Below are positions 16,320 to 25,825 of a stretch of DNA of 44,889 bases, piece by piece. Position numbers and translations under genes: made by a program. Positions within the stretch are counted from its first letter, which is position 1. Each line of letters starts with the position of its first letter. The stretch spans positions 1-44,889 of the forward strand of contig JAUXYJ010000082.1 of the NCBI GenBank assembly GCA_030694465.1, in the 5' to 3' direction. The notes under the pieces were generated by a model, which did no database searches, had not been told where the DNA came from, and saw nothing but the letters and a program-made list of their open reading frames with translations. The stretch comes from Deltaproteobacteria bacterium. Lineage in GTDB: Bacteria; Myxococcota_A; Polyangia; Polyangiales; Ga0077539.

Positions 16320-16505
16320 GGCCCACATCGCGCGCGCTGGTTTTGCCTGGTTGAATGACGAGCCCCGCGGCCCGATCGCGCGTGCCAACCATTGTGACTC
16401 TGAACCCATCGCGCGGGCTCGGTCTCTGCACATTTCGCGTGTCGGTGCTGATCTAACACCTTGCATCCCCCCCCGGCCCTATGATCGAAGCTGTACGCAA
16501 TCGCT

Positions 16506-16994
16506 ATGGCAACCAACGCGCTCTGTCCCTGTCACTCCAATCAACCCTACGCGACGTGCTGCGAACCGTTTCACCTCGCCAAGGCCACTGCGCCGACGCC
16601 CGAGGCCATGATGCGCTCGCGCTACGCGGCGTTTGCGAAGAAGCTCGTACCGTATTTGTACGAGACATTTCACAGCACTCACGAAGACCGCGCCCTCCCG
16701 AGAGCAGAGGTGCTGCGCGCGCTGAGGCAAGCCTCAGATGGGTATCGCTACATGGGTCTGCGCATCGTGCAATCACGCGAAAACGAAGACAGCACCGTGG
16801 GCTGGGTGCTCTTCGTCGCCAAGCTCTTCGAGCGCGGAAGTGATCGCTCGTTCGTCGAGCTCAGCGAGTTTCGTCGTGAGGACGGCGCCTGGCGCTACGT
16901 CGACGGGCGCACCGCGCCGCTCACGATGCTCAAGAGCAAGCTTGATGAGCTCACGATTGATAATTTCCCCGTCAAATCGACGCGCGCTTCGTAG
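16506..16994 (+). CDS. YchJ-family protein with SEC-C zinc motif
   Basis: 162 residues, the usual size of the YchJ/UPF0225 family. It opens with a SEC-C-like zinc motif (CPCHSNQPYATCCEPFH), then the family pattern TPEAMMRSRYAAFAKK and YLYETFHSTHED, then an NTF2-like half with WVLFVAKLF, FVELSEFRREDGAWRYVDG. The SEC-C motif of SecA binds zinc and SecB; what YchJ proteins do is unknown. It is cytoplasmic and is followed by the next gene after about 40 nt. Confidence 0.9.
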   Translation: MATNALCPCHSNQPYATCCEPFHLAKATAPTPEAMMRSRYAAFAKKLVPYLYETFHSTHEDRALPRAEVLRALRQASDGYRYMGLRIVQSRENEDSTVGWVLFVAKLFERGSDRSFVELSEFRREDGAWRYVDGRTAPLTMLKSKLDELTIDNFPVKSTRAS

Positions 16995-17036
16995 TGCACA
17001 CCGCCCTGTGATTCGCAGTATCGTCGCCGCCTCGTG

Positions 17037-18002
17037 ATGCAACTCACCGACGACCAGAGCGACGAACTCACGCAGCTCGTCTTTGACCACCTCTGCGCAC
17101 AGCCGCTGCGCACGTTTGTTGACCTCGAGCAGCTGCTCCCGATGCTCGACGACGCGCTCGCACCCGAGCGCACCCGCGAGAGCCACGCGCGCTGGGGAAT
17201 CCCAATGCGCGATCGCTTGCTTGCGCTGGGTAAGAGCAGTGAGCTTACGCTCAGCAGCTGGCTGCCCGGTGCGACCGCGGATGCGCTCGACCAATTGCTG
17301 GGACAGCCTGTAAAAATCCCGCGCAAAGCGATCGATGACGCCGTCGCGAGCGAGCAAGTGCGCGAGAGCCTGCGGCAGCTCGTCACCGAGACGCTCGATG
17401 GCTTTGTGCAGCGAGGGCTCAGCGGTGACAACGCCTCGAGCAGCTCAGGACCAAGCCTGCGGGGTGTGCTCGCGTTTGGAGCGCGCGCCGCGGCGGGCGT
17501 CGGCAAGGGCCTGCTCGGAGGCCTCGGCGACGAGATGCAAAAGCAGCTTCAAGAGCGCGCGAAGCTCTTTGTCGACGCGTCGATGGCTGCTGCACAGAAG
17601 CGACTCGCAGACAGACTTGCCAGCGAAGAGACCTCGCGTTCGCTGGGAAAACAAAGGCAAAAGAGCTTTCGACGCTTGCTCTCACGCACCGAACGCGAGG
17701 CCGCGACCTGGATTGAGAAGAGCACTCCTTGGGCCGAAATGGATCGGTTGTTGCCGGACGTCGTCGCTCACAATCTCGCCCGCCAGCCCCTACGCGACGC
17801 GATCATGCAAGAAGCCCGAGCGCTCGTGGAGACTCTTGGTGACGAGACCCTCGGCGAGGCGCTCACGCGACTGGGGCTCTACGTGCACGCGCAGCACTGG
17901 GTGCGTACCCTCGGGACACTCACGATGCGCAGCGCGTTACGCAGCGAATCCATTGCGTTGTGGCTGAATAAAGTCACGCAGGATGAATTGACCGGGGGCT
18001 GA
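17037..18002 (+). CDS. Helical hypothetical protein
   Basis: 321 residues from the ATG at 17037, which directly follows an in-frame GTG at 17034. It is mostly helical. The N-terminal half (LTQLVFDHLCAQPLRTFVDLEQLLPMLDDAL) and the C-terminal half (DVVAHNLARQPLRDAIMQEARALVETL) look like distant repeats of one unit, both built around QPLRD/QPLRT. Between them lies a Gly/Ala-rich segment (GVLAFGARAAAGVGKGLLGGLG) that could touch a membrane, and a charged helix. No known family is recognised. Confidence 0.75.
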   Translation: MQLTDDQSDELTQLVFDHLCAQPLRTFVDLEQLLPMLDDALAPERTRESHARWGIPMRDRLLALGKSSELTLSSWLPGATADALDQLLGQPVKIPRKAIDDAVASEQVRESLRQLVTETLDGFVQRGLSGDNASSSSGPSLRGVLAFGARAAAGVGKGLLGGLGDEMQKQLQERAKLFVDASMAAAQKRLADRLASEETSRSLGKQRQKSFRRLLSRTEREAATWIEKSTPWAEMDRLLPDVVAHNLARQPLRDAIMQEARALVETLGDETLGEALTRLGLYVHAQHWVRTLGTLTMRSALRSESIALWLNKVTQDELTGG

Positions 18003-18194
18003 ATTGCGGCGGGGGCGTTTTGTTTTGTGCCATCACTTGACGCTTGTGCGCGACTGGGTGCATCCAGCCCAGGTTCGGTTGTCTGCGGCTGTCTTCGCGC
18101 TTTGGGCCACAACGAGGGTGTGTGGTCCGCGAGAGCGCCGCGCGTGCTCTTGAGTGTCCTCTCGTTGGTTGACACGTTTGTGAGGGAATTTTCT

Positions 18195-21100
18195 ATGAAT
18201 TATCGTTCTGCACTTGGAGTGAGCTTCGTTCGAAGTGGCGCGCTCTGTTCTCTGTTGTTCGCGGCAGCTTGTGGCGGTCCCATCACTGGTGGCGACGCCA
18301 GCACGGACACCACCCTCCGTATGGATGTGCGTACAGACACCGTGAGCCCGCCCGATGCGCGCCGCGATGTCGCCAACACGCCTGACGCGAGCGATCCTTG
18401 TGCTGCATTTGCGGGCTGTGAAGCCTGTGCTGCAGAGCCCGCGTGCGGTTTCTGCCGTGGCACGGGTCGCTGCCAGTCCGGCGGCGCCGCCGGCTCGGAT
18501 GATGGCATGTGTCGTGGCACCGACTGGTCGTTTGTGGCCAGCGAATGCTCGATGCCCGACGCCGGTCCCGACGCTGGTCCCGAAGCCGCAGTGGCGGATG
18601 CGGGGGACAGCGCGGTGGTCCCTGACGCGACCCCCGTCGACGACGTGGTGCTGGTCGATGGCATGGTCCCTTGCGCTCCGGGCTTGATGACCTGTGGCCC
18701 TGCAGGGATGACTTCGTGTGCAGATTTGCAGAGCGATCCCGCGAACTGTGGTGCCTGTGGCACCGCGTGTGCAGCCGGAGAGCTCTGTCAGATGGGCGTC
18801 TGTCGTAGCCCCTGTATGCCCGGCGAGACCCGCTGCAGCGGAACCTGTGTCGACACAGCAAGCAGCATGTCCAACTGTGGCGCGTGCGGCACCGCGTGCG
18901 GCGTCGGGCAGTCCTGCCGCGGCGGAATGTGCATCGCGGCGTGCGGAGCCGGCGAAATTCAATGTGGCATGCGCTGCGTGAACCCGCAGAGCGACGCGGC
19001 CAACTGCGGCGCGTGTGGCAACACCTGCGCTGTCGGCCAGAGCTGCGTAGCGGGGGCCTGCGTGCTCCCCTGCGCTGCTCCCCGGACGCTCTGTGGTTCG
19101 GGCGCGATGATGGCCTGTGTGGACGTGCAGACCGACGCGGCCAACTGTGGCATGTGCGGCACTGCGTGTGCCGCTGGGCAGAGCTGTCGTGGTGGCGCGT
19201 GCACAACGCCGTGCCCCGCAGGCCAAGTGACCTGTGGCGGAAGCTGCGTCAACACACAGACCGACAACGCCAACTGCGGGATGTGTGGCACTGCCTGTGC
19301 GAGCGGACAGACCTGCACCGCGGGGACCTGCCGTTGCCCTGCAGGACAGACGCTCTGTGGCACTGGCGCGACCGCCGTATGTCGCAGCTTGCAGACCGAC
19401 AACGCCAACTGTGGCGCGTGCGCACGTGTCTGCGCCGCCGGTCAAAACTGCCTCGCAGGAGCTTGTGCAAACATGCCTCCGGCGAACGACACGCGCGCTG
19501 GCGCGACGATGTTGGACCTCACGCAGCCGTCGTTTACGGTGATGGCCGACACGACCAACGCGACCAACAACACCATGGGCGCTTGTGGCTGCACCTCGGG
19601 CCGCGACGTGTTCTTTCGCTTCACGCTCACGCAAGAAGAGATCGTCTACGCGGACAACTTCGGCACGACCTACGATGCCTCGTTGTTCTTGCAGGACGCT
19701 GCTGGCGTCAACCTGACCACGGCTAACATCCCGGGCGGCTCGATCTGCAATGACGATTCGTGTGGTGTTTTGCAGTCGCAATTGTATGCGCGCCTCGCCC
19801 CCGGGACCTATTTCTTGGTGACCTCGGGCTGCTCGCAGGGGCCCACCTCCATCCGCTTCCAGCATCTGCCTGTAGGCAACGGAGCCCTCGCACAGATCAC
19901 TCCCACGGGCTCAAGCACTGTGACCGGCACCACGTCGGGTGTGGGTCGAATCAACAGCGGCGTGTGCTCGGGCGGTCCTGAGAACACCTACTTCTTCGCG
20001 ACGTGCCCAAGCTTCGCGGCGACGGCGTTTCAGGCTTCGACCTGCGGCACCACGACCACCTACGATGCGTCGCTTGAGCAGCGCAGCGCTGGTCGCGCGC
20101 CCGTCTCGATCGCCAATGACGACTCTTGTGGTCTGCAGCCCAGCATCGCTGGGACGATCCCTGCGGGAGCAGGGCTCCACACGATCAACATGGACTCGTG
20201 CTCGGCAGCGGGCGGCGCATACCAGCTCCGTCTGCTCTTCGGCGCATGTACAGTACCCACGACGGCGTGCAACGCGGCGTGTGTCAACACAGCGACGAGC
20301 AGCACCAACTGCGGCGCATGCAACAACACCTGCCAAGACGGCGCGACCTGCGCGGCCTCCGCATGTGTCTGCCCCGCGGGCGGAACCTACTGCTCGAGCC
20401 GCTGTGTCAACACGGTCACCGACAACAACAACTGCGGTCGCTGCGGTACCGTCTGCGGCGCCGGAACCACCTGCCAGGCGAGCCTCTGTCGCCCAGCAAA
20501 CAATGACCGAGTCAACGCGACCGCCCTGACGCTCACCGCGGCGGAGCTCACGGTCACGGGCACCAACGCCAACGCGACCGCTGACGTGATTGGCTGCACT
20601 TTTGCTACCAATAACAACGTCTGGTACCGCTTTACGCTCGCGCAGCAAGAGCTCGTGTACGTGGACACCGCGGGCTCGGCGTTTGACACCACGCTCTTTC
20701 TCACCAACAGCACCGGCGTGGTCAACACGGCGACGTGCAACGATGACGCGTCGTGTGCGGCGGGCGGCGGCTTCACCGCCGGAACGCAGTCGCGCTTCGC
20801 GGCGGTCCTCGCGGCCGGAACGTACTATGTGTCGGTCGGCGGTTTCGGGACCTCGGTGGGCAACTTCACGTTGCACCTTCAGCACATCCCAACCAACGCT
20901 GCGTCCTTCTTCTACGCCCCGGCGATTGCCGGGACTGCAACAACTGCGACCACTACGCTGGTTAGCACTTCGCGACACACGCCCACGTGCACCGCGGCGA
21001 TGTCCGGCGAAGACGCGCGCTGGTTTATGAGCTGCGGTATCGCAATGCCCTCGCTCTTCAGCCTCTGCCAGAGCGACGGCGCGACGTTTACTCGTCGCAT

Positions 21101-21341
21101 CGGGACCAACAACTATGACCCAGCCATGAGCGTGATCGCGGGCACCACGGGCGCTTCGGTCGCGTGCAACGACGATGGCCCTGGCACCTCGAACTGCCGC
21201 GGCACAGGCATCGGCGCTGACACGAACAACTATGGCTCGCGGATCAGCGTCAACACGCCACGCGGGATCAACATGGTGATCGTGGACGAGCGCACGCAAG
21301 CCAACGGCATGCAATACACGCTGCGTCACCAGATCCGGTGA
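18195..21341 (+). CDS. Giant Cys-rich repeat lipoprotein with beta-sandwich domains
   Basis: 1048 residues from the ATG at 18195, chosen for the GAGGGA ribosome-binding site and the lipoprotein signal peptide (SGALCSLLFAAACGG). After an Asp/Pro-rich spacer come Cys-rich repeats built on NCGACGTAC..GQSC, about six in a row and two more further on, eight in all. Between and after them are four beta-sandwich units similar to the pre-peptidase C-terminal type, marked by VFFRFTLTQEEIVYADNFG, TYDASLFLQD, CNDDSCG and GTYFLVTSG. Such proteins are common on myxobacterial surfaces and are often misannotated. Likely an outer-membrane or surface adhesin or matrix protein. It stands alone. Confidence 0.88.
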   Translation: MNYRSALGVSFVRSGALCSLLFAAACGGPITGGDASTDTTLRMDVRTDTVSPPDARRDVANTPDASDPCAAFAGCEACAAEPACGFCRGTGRCQSGGAAGSDDGMCRGTDWSFVASECSMPDAGPDAGPEAAVADAGDSAVVPDATPVDDVVLVDGMVPCAPGLMTCGPAGMTSCADLQSDPANCGACGTACAAGELCQMGVCRSPCMPGETRCSGTCVDTASSMSNCGACGTACGVGQSCRGGMCIAACGAGEIQCGMRCVNPQSDAANCGACGNTCAVGQSCVAGACVLPCAAPRTLCGSGAMMACVDVQTDAANCGMCGTACAAGQSCRGGACTTPCPAGQVTCGGSCVNTQTDNANCGMCGTACASGQTCTAGTCRCPAGQTLCGTGATAVCRSLQTDNANCGACARVCAAGQNCLAGACANMPPANDTRAGATMLDLTQPSFTVMADTTNATNNTMGACGCTSGRDVFFRFTLTQEEIVYADNFGTTYDASLFLQDAAGVNLTTANIPGGSICNDDSCGVLQSQLYARLAPGTYFLVTSGCSQGPTSIRFQHLPVGNGALAQITPTGSSTVTGTTSGVGRINSGVCSGGPENTYFFATCPSFAATAFQASTCGTTTTYDASLEQRSAGRAPVSIANDDSCGLQPSIAGTIPAGAGLHTINMDSCSAAGGAYQLRLLFGACTVPTTACNAACVNTATSSTNCGACNNTCQDGATCAASACVCPAGGTYCSSRCVNTVTDNNNCGRCGTVCGAGTTCQASLCRPANNDRVNATALTLTAAELTVTGTNANATADVIGCTFATNNNVWYRFTLAQQELVYVDTAGSAFDTTLFLTNSTGVVNTATCNDDASCAAGGGFTAGTQSRFAAVLAAGTYYVSVGGFGTSVGNFTLHLQHIPTNAASFFYAPAIAGTATTATTTLVSTSRHTPTCTAAMSGEDARWFMSCGIAMPSLFSLCQSDGATFTRRIGTNNYDPAMSVIAGTTGASVACNDDGPGTSNCRGTGIGADTNNYGSRISVNTPRGINMVIVDERTQANGMQYTLRHQIR

Positions 21342-21423
21342 TCCTCACGAGGCGTCTTGCCTCGCAGTAAGCGTCGCTTGGGGGAGCTAATCGCGCTGTA
21401 AATTCGCAGACATTGTGCGCCCC

Positions 21424-21445
21424 GCGTGGTGATTGCTCACCACGC
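21424..21445. promoter_or_regulatory. Perfect inverted repeat, likely operator of the MoxR operon
   Basis: GCGTGGTGA (21424-21432) and TCACCACGC (21437-21445) are exact reverse complements with a 4-nt centre, TTGC. It lies 13 nt upstream of the predicted -35 box. No T-run follows, so an operator fits better than a terminator of the gene ending at 21341. Confidence 0.55.
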
Positions 21446-21458
21446 AGGTGCTCTGTGC

Positions 21459-21486
21459 TTGGGATTCACCAATAAGTCGCTACACT
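21459..21486 (+). promoter_or_regulatory. Predicted sigma70-type promoter of the MoxR operon
   Basis: TTGGGA (21459-21464), a 16-nt spacer and TACACT (21481-21486). Transcription would start near 21493, leaving a leader of about 10 nt and no ribosome-binding site before the ATG at 21502, so the first gene could be nearly leaderless. Confidence 0.45.
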
Positions 21487-21501
21487 AGCGGCCGGTTTCG
21501 A

Positions 21502-24500
21502 ATGTCACACGGACTGCGCTTGACTGGGGACGCGCGCGACCTCGCGACGCTTCGCACATTGGCTGATCTCGCGCCATCGCTGCTGGACGCGCCCTGGAGT
21601 GAGGTCACCGCGCCCGACCGCGCAGGCAGCGTGATTGTCTCGAGCAAGCTCGACGCAAAGCTCGCGGCGCTGCTCGCTGGCCGTGGCTGCGAGGTGTTTC
21701 GGGTCCGCTCAAACAAGTCCTCGGTGACGCTCACGGCGCTCACCGAGGATGCCGAGAGCGAGAACTGGCCTAGCGCCCTTGGCCGAGATGCCAGCACGCT
21801 GGTCGAAGCCCTACGCCCGCTGCGACTGCGCGGTGATCCTATCGTGGACGAGGCCGTGTTTTGGGTTCCCGTCGAAGCGCAGGGAGCCCAGCAAATCGTG
21901 CAGCGATTGCTCTTGCTCGGCCGCGACGATGTCACCGTGAGCGAGTGGGATGAGCGCGGAGTGCGCGTGCTCGTTCTTCGCGCGCCCAACCCACCGATGT
22001 ATCTGTTGTTGCGCGCACGCGAAGAGCCCCACGAGGGGGTGCGCGCGTACGCACGGGTGGCAGGCGGGCTTTGGGTCGAGTGGGGGTACCAGCATCCGTT
22101 GCCGGTGATCGCGTCGTCGATGTTGGCGCGCGCGAGTCGCTCGGCCTTCGTAGATCGCACGGGACACTGGCGCATCGCGCCCTCGCCTTGGTCTGAGCGG
22201 TCCATCTTTGATGCGGTCGCGCCAGTGCTCGATGCGCAGCGCGTGGACTTGAAAAAGGCCGAAGGTGAATCACGATTCACTGTTCATCTGCAGCTCGCCA
22301 ACGCGGCGCCATTGCCGCCCGAGCTGTGGCTGCTCTCGCCTGCGCAATTTGCGCAACTTGAGCTGCTCATCGAGACCTCAACGGCGAGTGAAATTACACG
22401 ATTTACCGTCGCGCGTATGGAGGGCCCACGGGGTGTCACCTATGTCCTGCGCGAGCTCATCCGTCCCAACGCATCTCGCCTCGGAACGCGGGTCTCAGAC
22501 CTGCTCAACGTCCGTGGCTTTGTGCGTGTCGCTGCGACGGACAATTTGTATCTCCCGGTCGCGAGGCGCCTGACCCCTGTGCTTCGTCGCGATGAGCTTC
22601 GCAAGCTGTTGGGGCTCGATCACGCGCAAGCGGTCGTGCTCGACGAAGACCCCGATGGCCTGCGCGTGACCTCCCTGCGTGATCTCGATGAGGTCTCGCT
22701 CGCGCGCTGGGTGGACTATGTCGCGACCGATCGTCGTGTCGAGCTCGATCGCATGATGGAGTCCATCGTGTTTGACATGCCCGTGGTCTCCGTCGCGGCA
22801 CGGCCAAAGGTCGAGCGCGAGCGCAAAATCCGAACCCGTGACGAAGACGAAAACACGACGCCGCCGGTGATCGTGCGGACGGTGCGCCACCCGATCAAAC
22901 CCGAGCCCGTCGCTGAGATCGTCGAGGTGAGCGAAGACGAAACGCTGCTGCGTGACCAAGCGCGCGCGCTAGAGCTTCGAGTCGCAGACGGGGCGTGTGA
23001 CGACAGCGCCGTGTGGCGTGATCTCGCGGCGCTCAAAGCGCGCCTGCGGCACCATGACGAGGCGGCACAGTGTCTCGAGAGCGCGATGTTTCACGGGCTC
23101 GAAGACGCTGACGCGCCCGAGCGATTGCTTGAGCTGCGACGCAAGACGTTGGCCACCGGCGCGGGCGCCGAAGACATGCTTGAGCTCGCCGTTCGTCGCA
23201 TTTTGATCCCCACAGAGGCCTCGCTCTTGGGCGCCGGAACCCTGTCATTGATCGCGCGCAACGACCCCGCGCTCGACACGATGGCCCAGCAAATTGTCCA
23301 GCGATTTGGAGATCCTGAGCTGCCCGCGTCGCGGCGGCTTGCGTGGCTTGTTCTCTCAGGTTTTGCGCGGCGCTCCAGAGATCGCTTGGGCATGACGCGC
23401 GCCAAAGAGCGCCTCCTCGGAGGGATCAACGAGCGAGGTCTGCACGAGGTCTATGACCTCCCTGGCTTTGTCCGTTATCACCTCGCGCTCGAAGGCGATG
23501 AGTCGGCCAGCCCGGTGACACGCGGCGATCAAGTCACCGCGCTCGAGTCACTGTGGAGTAAAGCGCTCGCCACACAGATCAAGGACCTCGACGCCAACGC
23601 GGCGTACGTTCGGCTGTTGTTTGCCGTGGGATTTACCAGGGTAGGCGCGGTGAGTCGTGCCAAAGATCTTGTCGCTCAGGTCGAGGTCGAGATGCCTGCG
23701 TTTGAGGGCGGCGCATCGGCAGCCGGAGATCCCAACCCGATCTTGATGCGGCTGTACATCTCACGGCTCACGCACACCGTGACGCAGAGCGCGCCCGAGG
23801 CGTGGGAGCGTGAGGTCGAGAGCATCATGGCCGCGGTCCCAGAGGCGCGTCGCCGTGATCGTGCTGAGCTTTTTCGCAAGCGAAGTGAGTGGTTACGCTC
23901 GGGCACCGTCGCCGAAGTTCGGCCCTCTTGGCAGCATCGCGCAGCCGAGCAAGCGCTGCTCGCGGGCGAGGCAGACCCCACGACGCTGGCCGATGTCATC
24001 GCGCGTGTGTTCGAGGCCCCTGCGCTCTTCGATCACGAACGCACAGACGCCATTGAGCGAGGGCTGCGCGCATCTTTGCGCACGGGCAACGAGCAAGTCT
24101 TGGGCGCTACGCTCGACGCTGCCCAACAACGCCTGGACGCGATCACCATTTTGGGCCACCGCGCGAGCGCCATCGGCGCGTGCCTCCAAGCCGCCGCGAC
24201 CCTCAGCGACGCGCCCGCTGTCGAGCGCTTGCTCGATCGCATCGTGTCTCTCGCGAGCACACCAGACCAGACGCTCTCTGTCCGTGACCTCCTCTTGGCG
24301 GTCAACCCCGGGATCGCGGCCCTGCGCAAGATGGGAGCGGGAGACGCCGCGTCGCGCCTGCTCGACGCCCTCATGCCCATCGCTGCCAAGGGCTCTAGAG
24401 ACGCTCTGAGGCTGCGCTGCGCGATCGCTGAGGGGTACATCCAACTCAAAGATCCAGAGCGCTCGTTGGACCTGCTAGACGCCACCCTGACCGAGATGCT

Positions 24501-24804
24501 CACGGGGCCGCTGGACTACAATGGCCGGTTTGATGTGGCCAGCGCGGCGCTGAGCGCGCTCCGTCGCTTGCCCAACTCGCAGCGAGTACCGCGCTGTGAG
24601 CGGGTATTCGACGCGATCGAATCCTTCGGAGACAACTTCACGACGCGGCGCTTTTACGCGACGTACAAGCTGCTCGTGATCGAAAAACTGATCGACGCGA
24701 TCACCGACGAGGTGACCCTGCGCAATGACAAGATCCGCAGCTTTCTTGAGGGCGAAGAGCAGGTCGTTCGCCGCAAGATCCTCGCGGACTGGAGGACGCT
24801 GTGA
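21502..24804 (+). CDS. Large helical protein, first component of a MoxR four-gene operon
   Basis: 1100 residues from the ATG at 21502, just downstream of a predicted promoter. The frame is open to 21433, but that would run through the promoter. I recognise no named domain. The N-terminal 430 residues are mixed alpha/beta. Then comes a charged linker (VERERKIRTRDEDENTTPP) and VRHPIKPEPVAEIVEV. The rest, about 500-1100, is all-helical with TPR-like pairs (WRDLAALKARLRHHDEAAQ, AIAEGYIQLKDPERSLDLL). No signal peptide or membrane segment is seen. The stop overlaps the start of the MoxR ATPase by 4 bp, so the two are co-translated and probably form one complex. A scaffold or substrate-recognition role is my inference. 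Confidence 0.85.
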   Translation: MSHGLRLTGDARDLATLRTLADLAPSLLDAPWSEVTAPDRAGSVIVSSKLDAKLAALLAGRGCEVFRVRSNKSSVTLTALTEDAESENWPSALGRDASTLVEALRPLRLRGDPIVDEAVFWVPVEAQGAQQIVQRLLLLGRDDVTVSEWDERGVRVLVLRAPNPPMYLLLRAREEPHEGVRAYARVAGGLWVEWGYQHPLPVIASSMLARASRSAFVDRTGHWRIAPSPWSERSIFDAVAPVLDAQRVDLKKAEGESRFTVHLQLANAAPLPPELWLLSPAQFAQLELLIETSTASEITRFTVARMEGPRGVTYVLRELIRPNASRLGTRVSDLLNVRGFVRVAATDNLYLPVARRLTPVLRRDELRKLLGLDHAQAVVLDEDPDGLRVTSLRDLDEVSLARWVDYVATDRRVELDRMMESIVFDMPVVSVAARPKVERERKIRTRDEDENTTPPVIVRTVRHPIKPEPVAEIVEVSEDETLLRDQARALELRVADGACDDSAVWRDLAALKARLRHHDEAAQCLESAMFHGLEDADAPERLLELRRKTLATGAGAEDMLELAVRRILIPTEASLLGAGTLSLIARNDPALDTMAQQIVQRFGDPELPASRRLAWLVLSGFARRSRDRLGMTRAKERLLGGINERGLHEVYDLPGFVRYHLALEGDESASPVTRGDQVTALESLWSKALATQIKDLDANAAYVRLLFAVGFTRVGAVSRAKDLVAQVEVEMPAFEGGASAAGDPNPILMRLYISRLTHTVTQSAPEAWEREVESIMAAVPEARRRDRAELFRKRSEWLRSGTVAEVRPSWQHRAAEQALLAGEADPTTLADVIARVFEAPALFDHERTDAIERGLRASLRTGNEQVLGATLDAAQQRLDAITILGHRASAIGACLQAAATLSDAPAVERLLDRIVSLASTPDQTLSVRDLLLAVNPGIAALRKMGAGDAASRLLDALMPIAAKGSRDALRLRCAIAEGYIQLKDPERSLDLLDATLTEMLTGPLDYNGRFDVASAALSALRRLPNSQRVPRCERVFDAIESFGDNFTTRRFYATYKLLVIEKLIDAITDEVTLRNDKIRSFLEGEEQVVRRKILADWRTL

Positions 24805-25802
24805 ACTGGACGCTTCAAGAGCTTGAGCCCGAAATTGATCAAATTCGCGCGCGAATTAACCAGCACCGGCGAATGCTCAACGAGTTCTTCGTCAACCGAC
24901 AGGATGAGATTGACCTAGCCGTGACCTGCGCGGCGGCCCAAGAGCCCGTGCTCTTCGTCGGATTGCCCGGGACCGCCAAGAGCGACCTGGTGGTGAAGTT
25001 CGTCGAGAGCCTCGGGTTGGGCCAAGAAGACTACTTCGAGTACATGCTCACGAAGTTTACCGAGCCCAGCGAAATCCTTGGTCCCATTGACATTGATCTC
25101 CTGAAGCAGGGGCGCTTCATGCGGCGGACCAAGGGCAAACTTCCTGAGGCCAAGGTGGCGTTTCTCGACGAGATTTTTAAGAGCAACAGCGCGATCTTGA
25201 ACACGCTCTTGACCATCGTAAACGAGCGCAAATTCTATCAAGATGGCGAGCCTACGCCCGTGGGCCTGCGCATGCTGTTTGCGGCCACCAACGAGATCCC
25301 AGAGCAGTCTGAGCTCGACGCGCTCGCGGATCGATTTGTCGTGAAGGTCGAGACGCGCCCTGTCAAAGACACGCACTTTACCGAGCTCATCGACGCGGGC
25401 CTGATGAACGAAGTCTACCGCGCGACCGGTCAGCGTCCGTGGGTGCGCGGGGTCGTCAGCTTCGAAGACTATCTCAAGTTTAAGCGCTACATGGACCTGT
25501 CGTTCGGGGTCGGTGGCAATGGCGCCGCGGATCGCGAAGCGTGGTTTCCGGCGCCTGTGTTTGCCGAAATGCGGCGCATTGTTCGGACGCTCGAGACCGA
25601 AGACAAAATCTTCGTGAGCGATCGCAAACTGGTCAAGCTCTACAAAGTCATTCGCTCACGCGCGTTCTTGTTTCACGGTGGCGCAGTGCAAACGCCGGAT
25701 CTCATCTTGCTGGCGTACAGCGGCAACCGTCGCCATGAGCTCCCTGCGGTCCAAGAAAAAGTCCACGCATTGCTCGGCCTCTCGACCGCATCTTCTGAGT
25801 AA
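24801..25802 (+). CDS. MoxR-family AAA+ ATPase, RavA-like
   Basis: 333 residues starting at a GTG within the GTGA overlap (24801-24804). AAA+ motifs: Walker A GLPGTAKS (54-61), Walker B VAFLDE (119-124), sensor 1 in AATNEIPE (N164) and an Arg in DALADRF (R178). GLPGTAKS, with Ala before the Lys, and FLDEIFKSNSAILNTLLT.INER match the RavA branch of MoxR proteins. RavA is known to work with the vWA protein ViaA encoded beside it; MoxR ATPases in general act as chaperones or mature protein complexes. It lacks the LARA/discoidin-like C-terminal part of RavA (about 500 residues). Next to it is a gene with a vWA-like domain. Confidence 0.93.
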   Translation: MNWTLQELEPEIDQIRARINQHRRMLNEFFVNRQDEIDLAVTCAAAQEPVLFVGLPGTAKSDLVVKFVESLGLGQEDYFEYMLTKFTEPSEILGPIDIDLLKQGRFMRRTKGKLPEAKVAFLDEIFKSNSAILNTLLTIVNERKFYQDGEPTPVGLRMLFAATNEIPEQSELDALADRFVVKVETRPVKDTHFTELIDAGLMNEVYRATGQRPWVRGVVSFEDYLKFKRYMDLSFGVGGNGAADREAWFPAPVFAEMRRIVRTLETEDKIFVSDRKLVKLYKVIRSRAFLFHGGAVQTPDLILLAYSGNRRHELPAVQEKVHALLGLSTASSE

Positions 25803-25825
25803 ATTCGCTCGCACACTGCAACCCG

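Noticed and set aside
18169..18196. TTGACA upstream of the giant lipoprotein as a promoter
   Set aside because: The matching -10 box would overlap the ATG, and the GAGGGA between them is a normal ribosome-binding site.
18033..21329. Two long minus-strand frames opposite the giant lipoprotein
   Set aside because: They are shadows of the Cys-rich repeats; composition is dominated by Ala, Arg and His.
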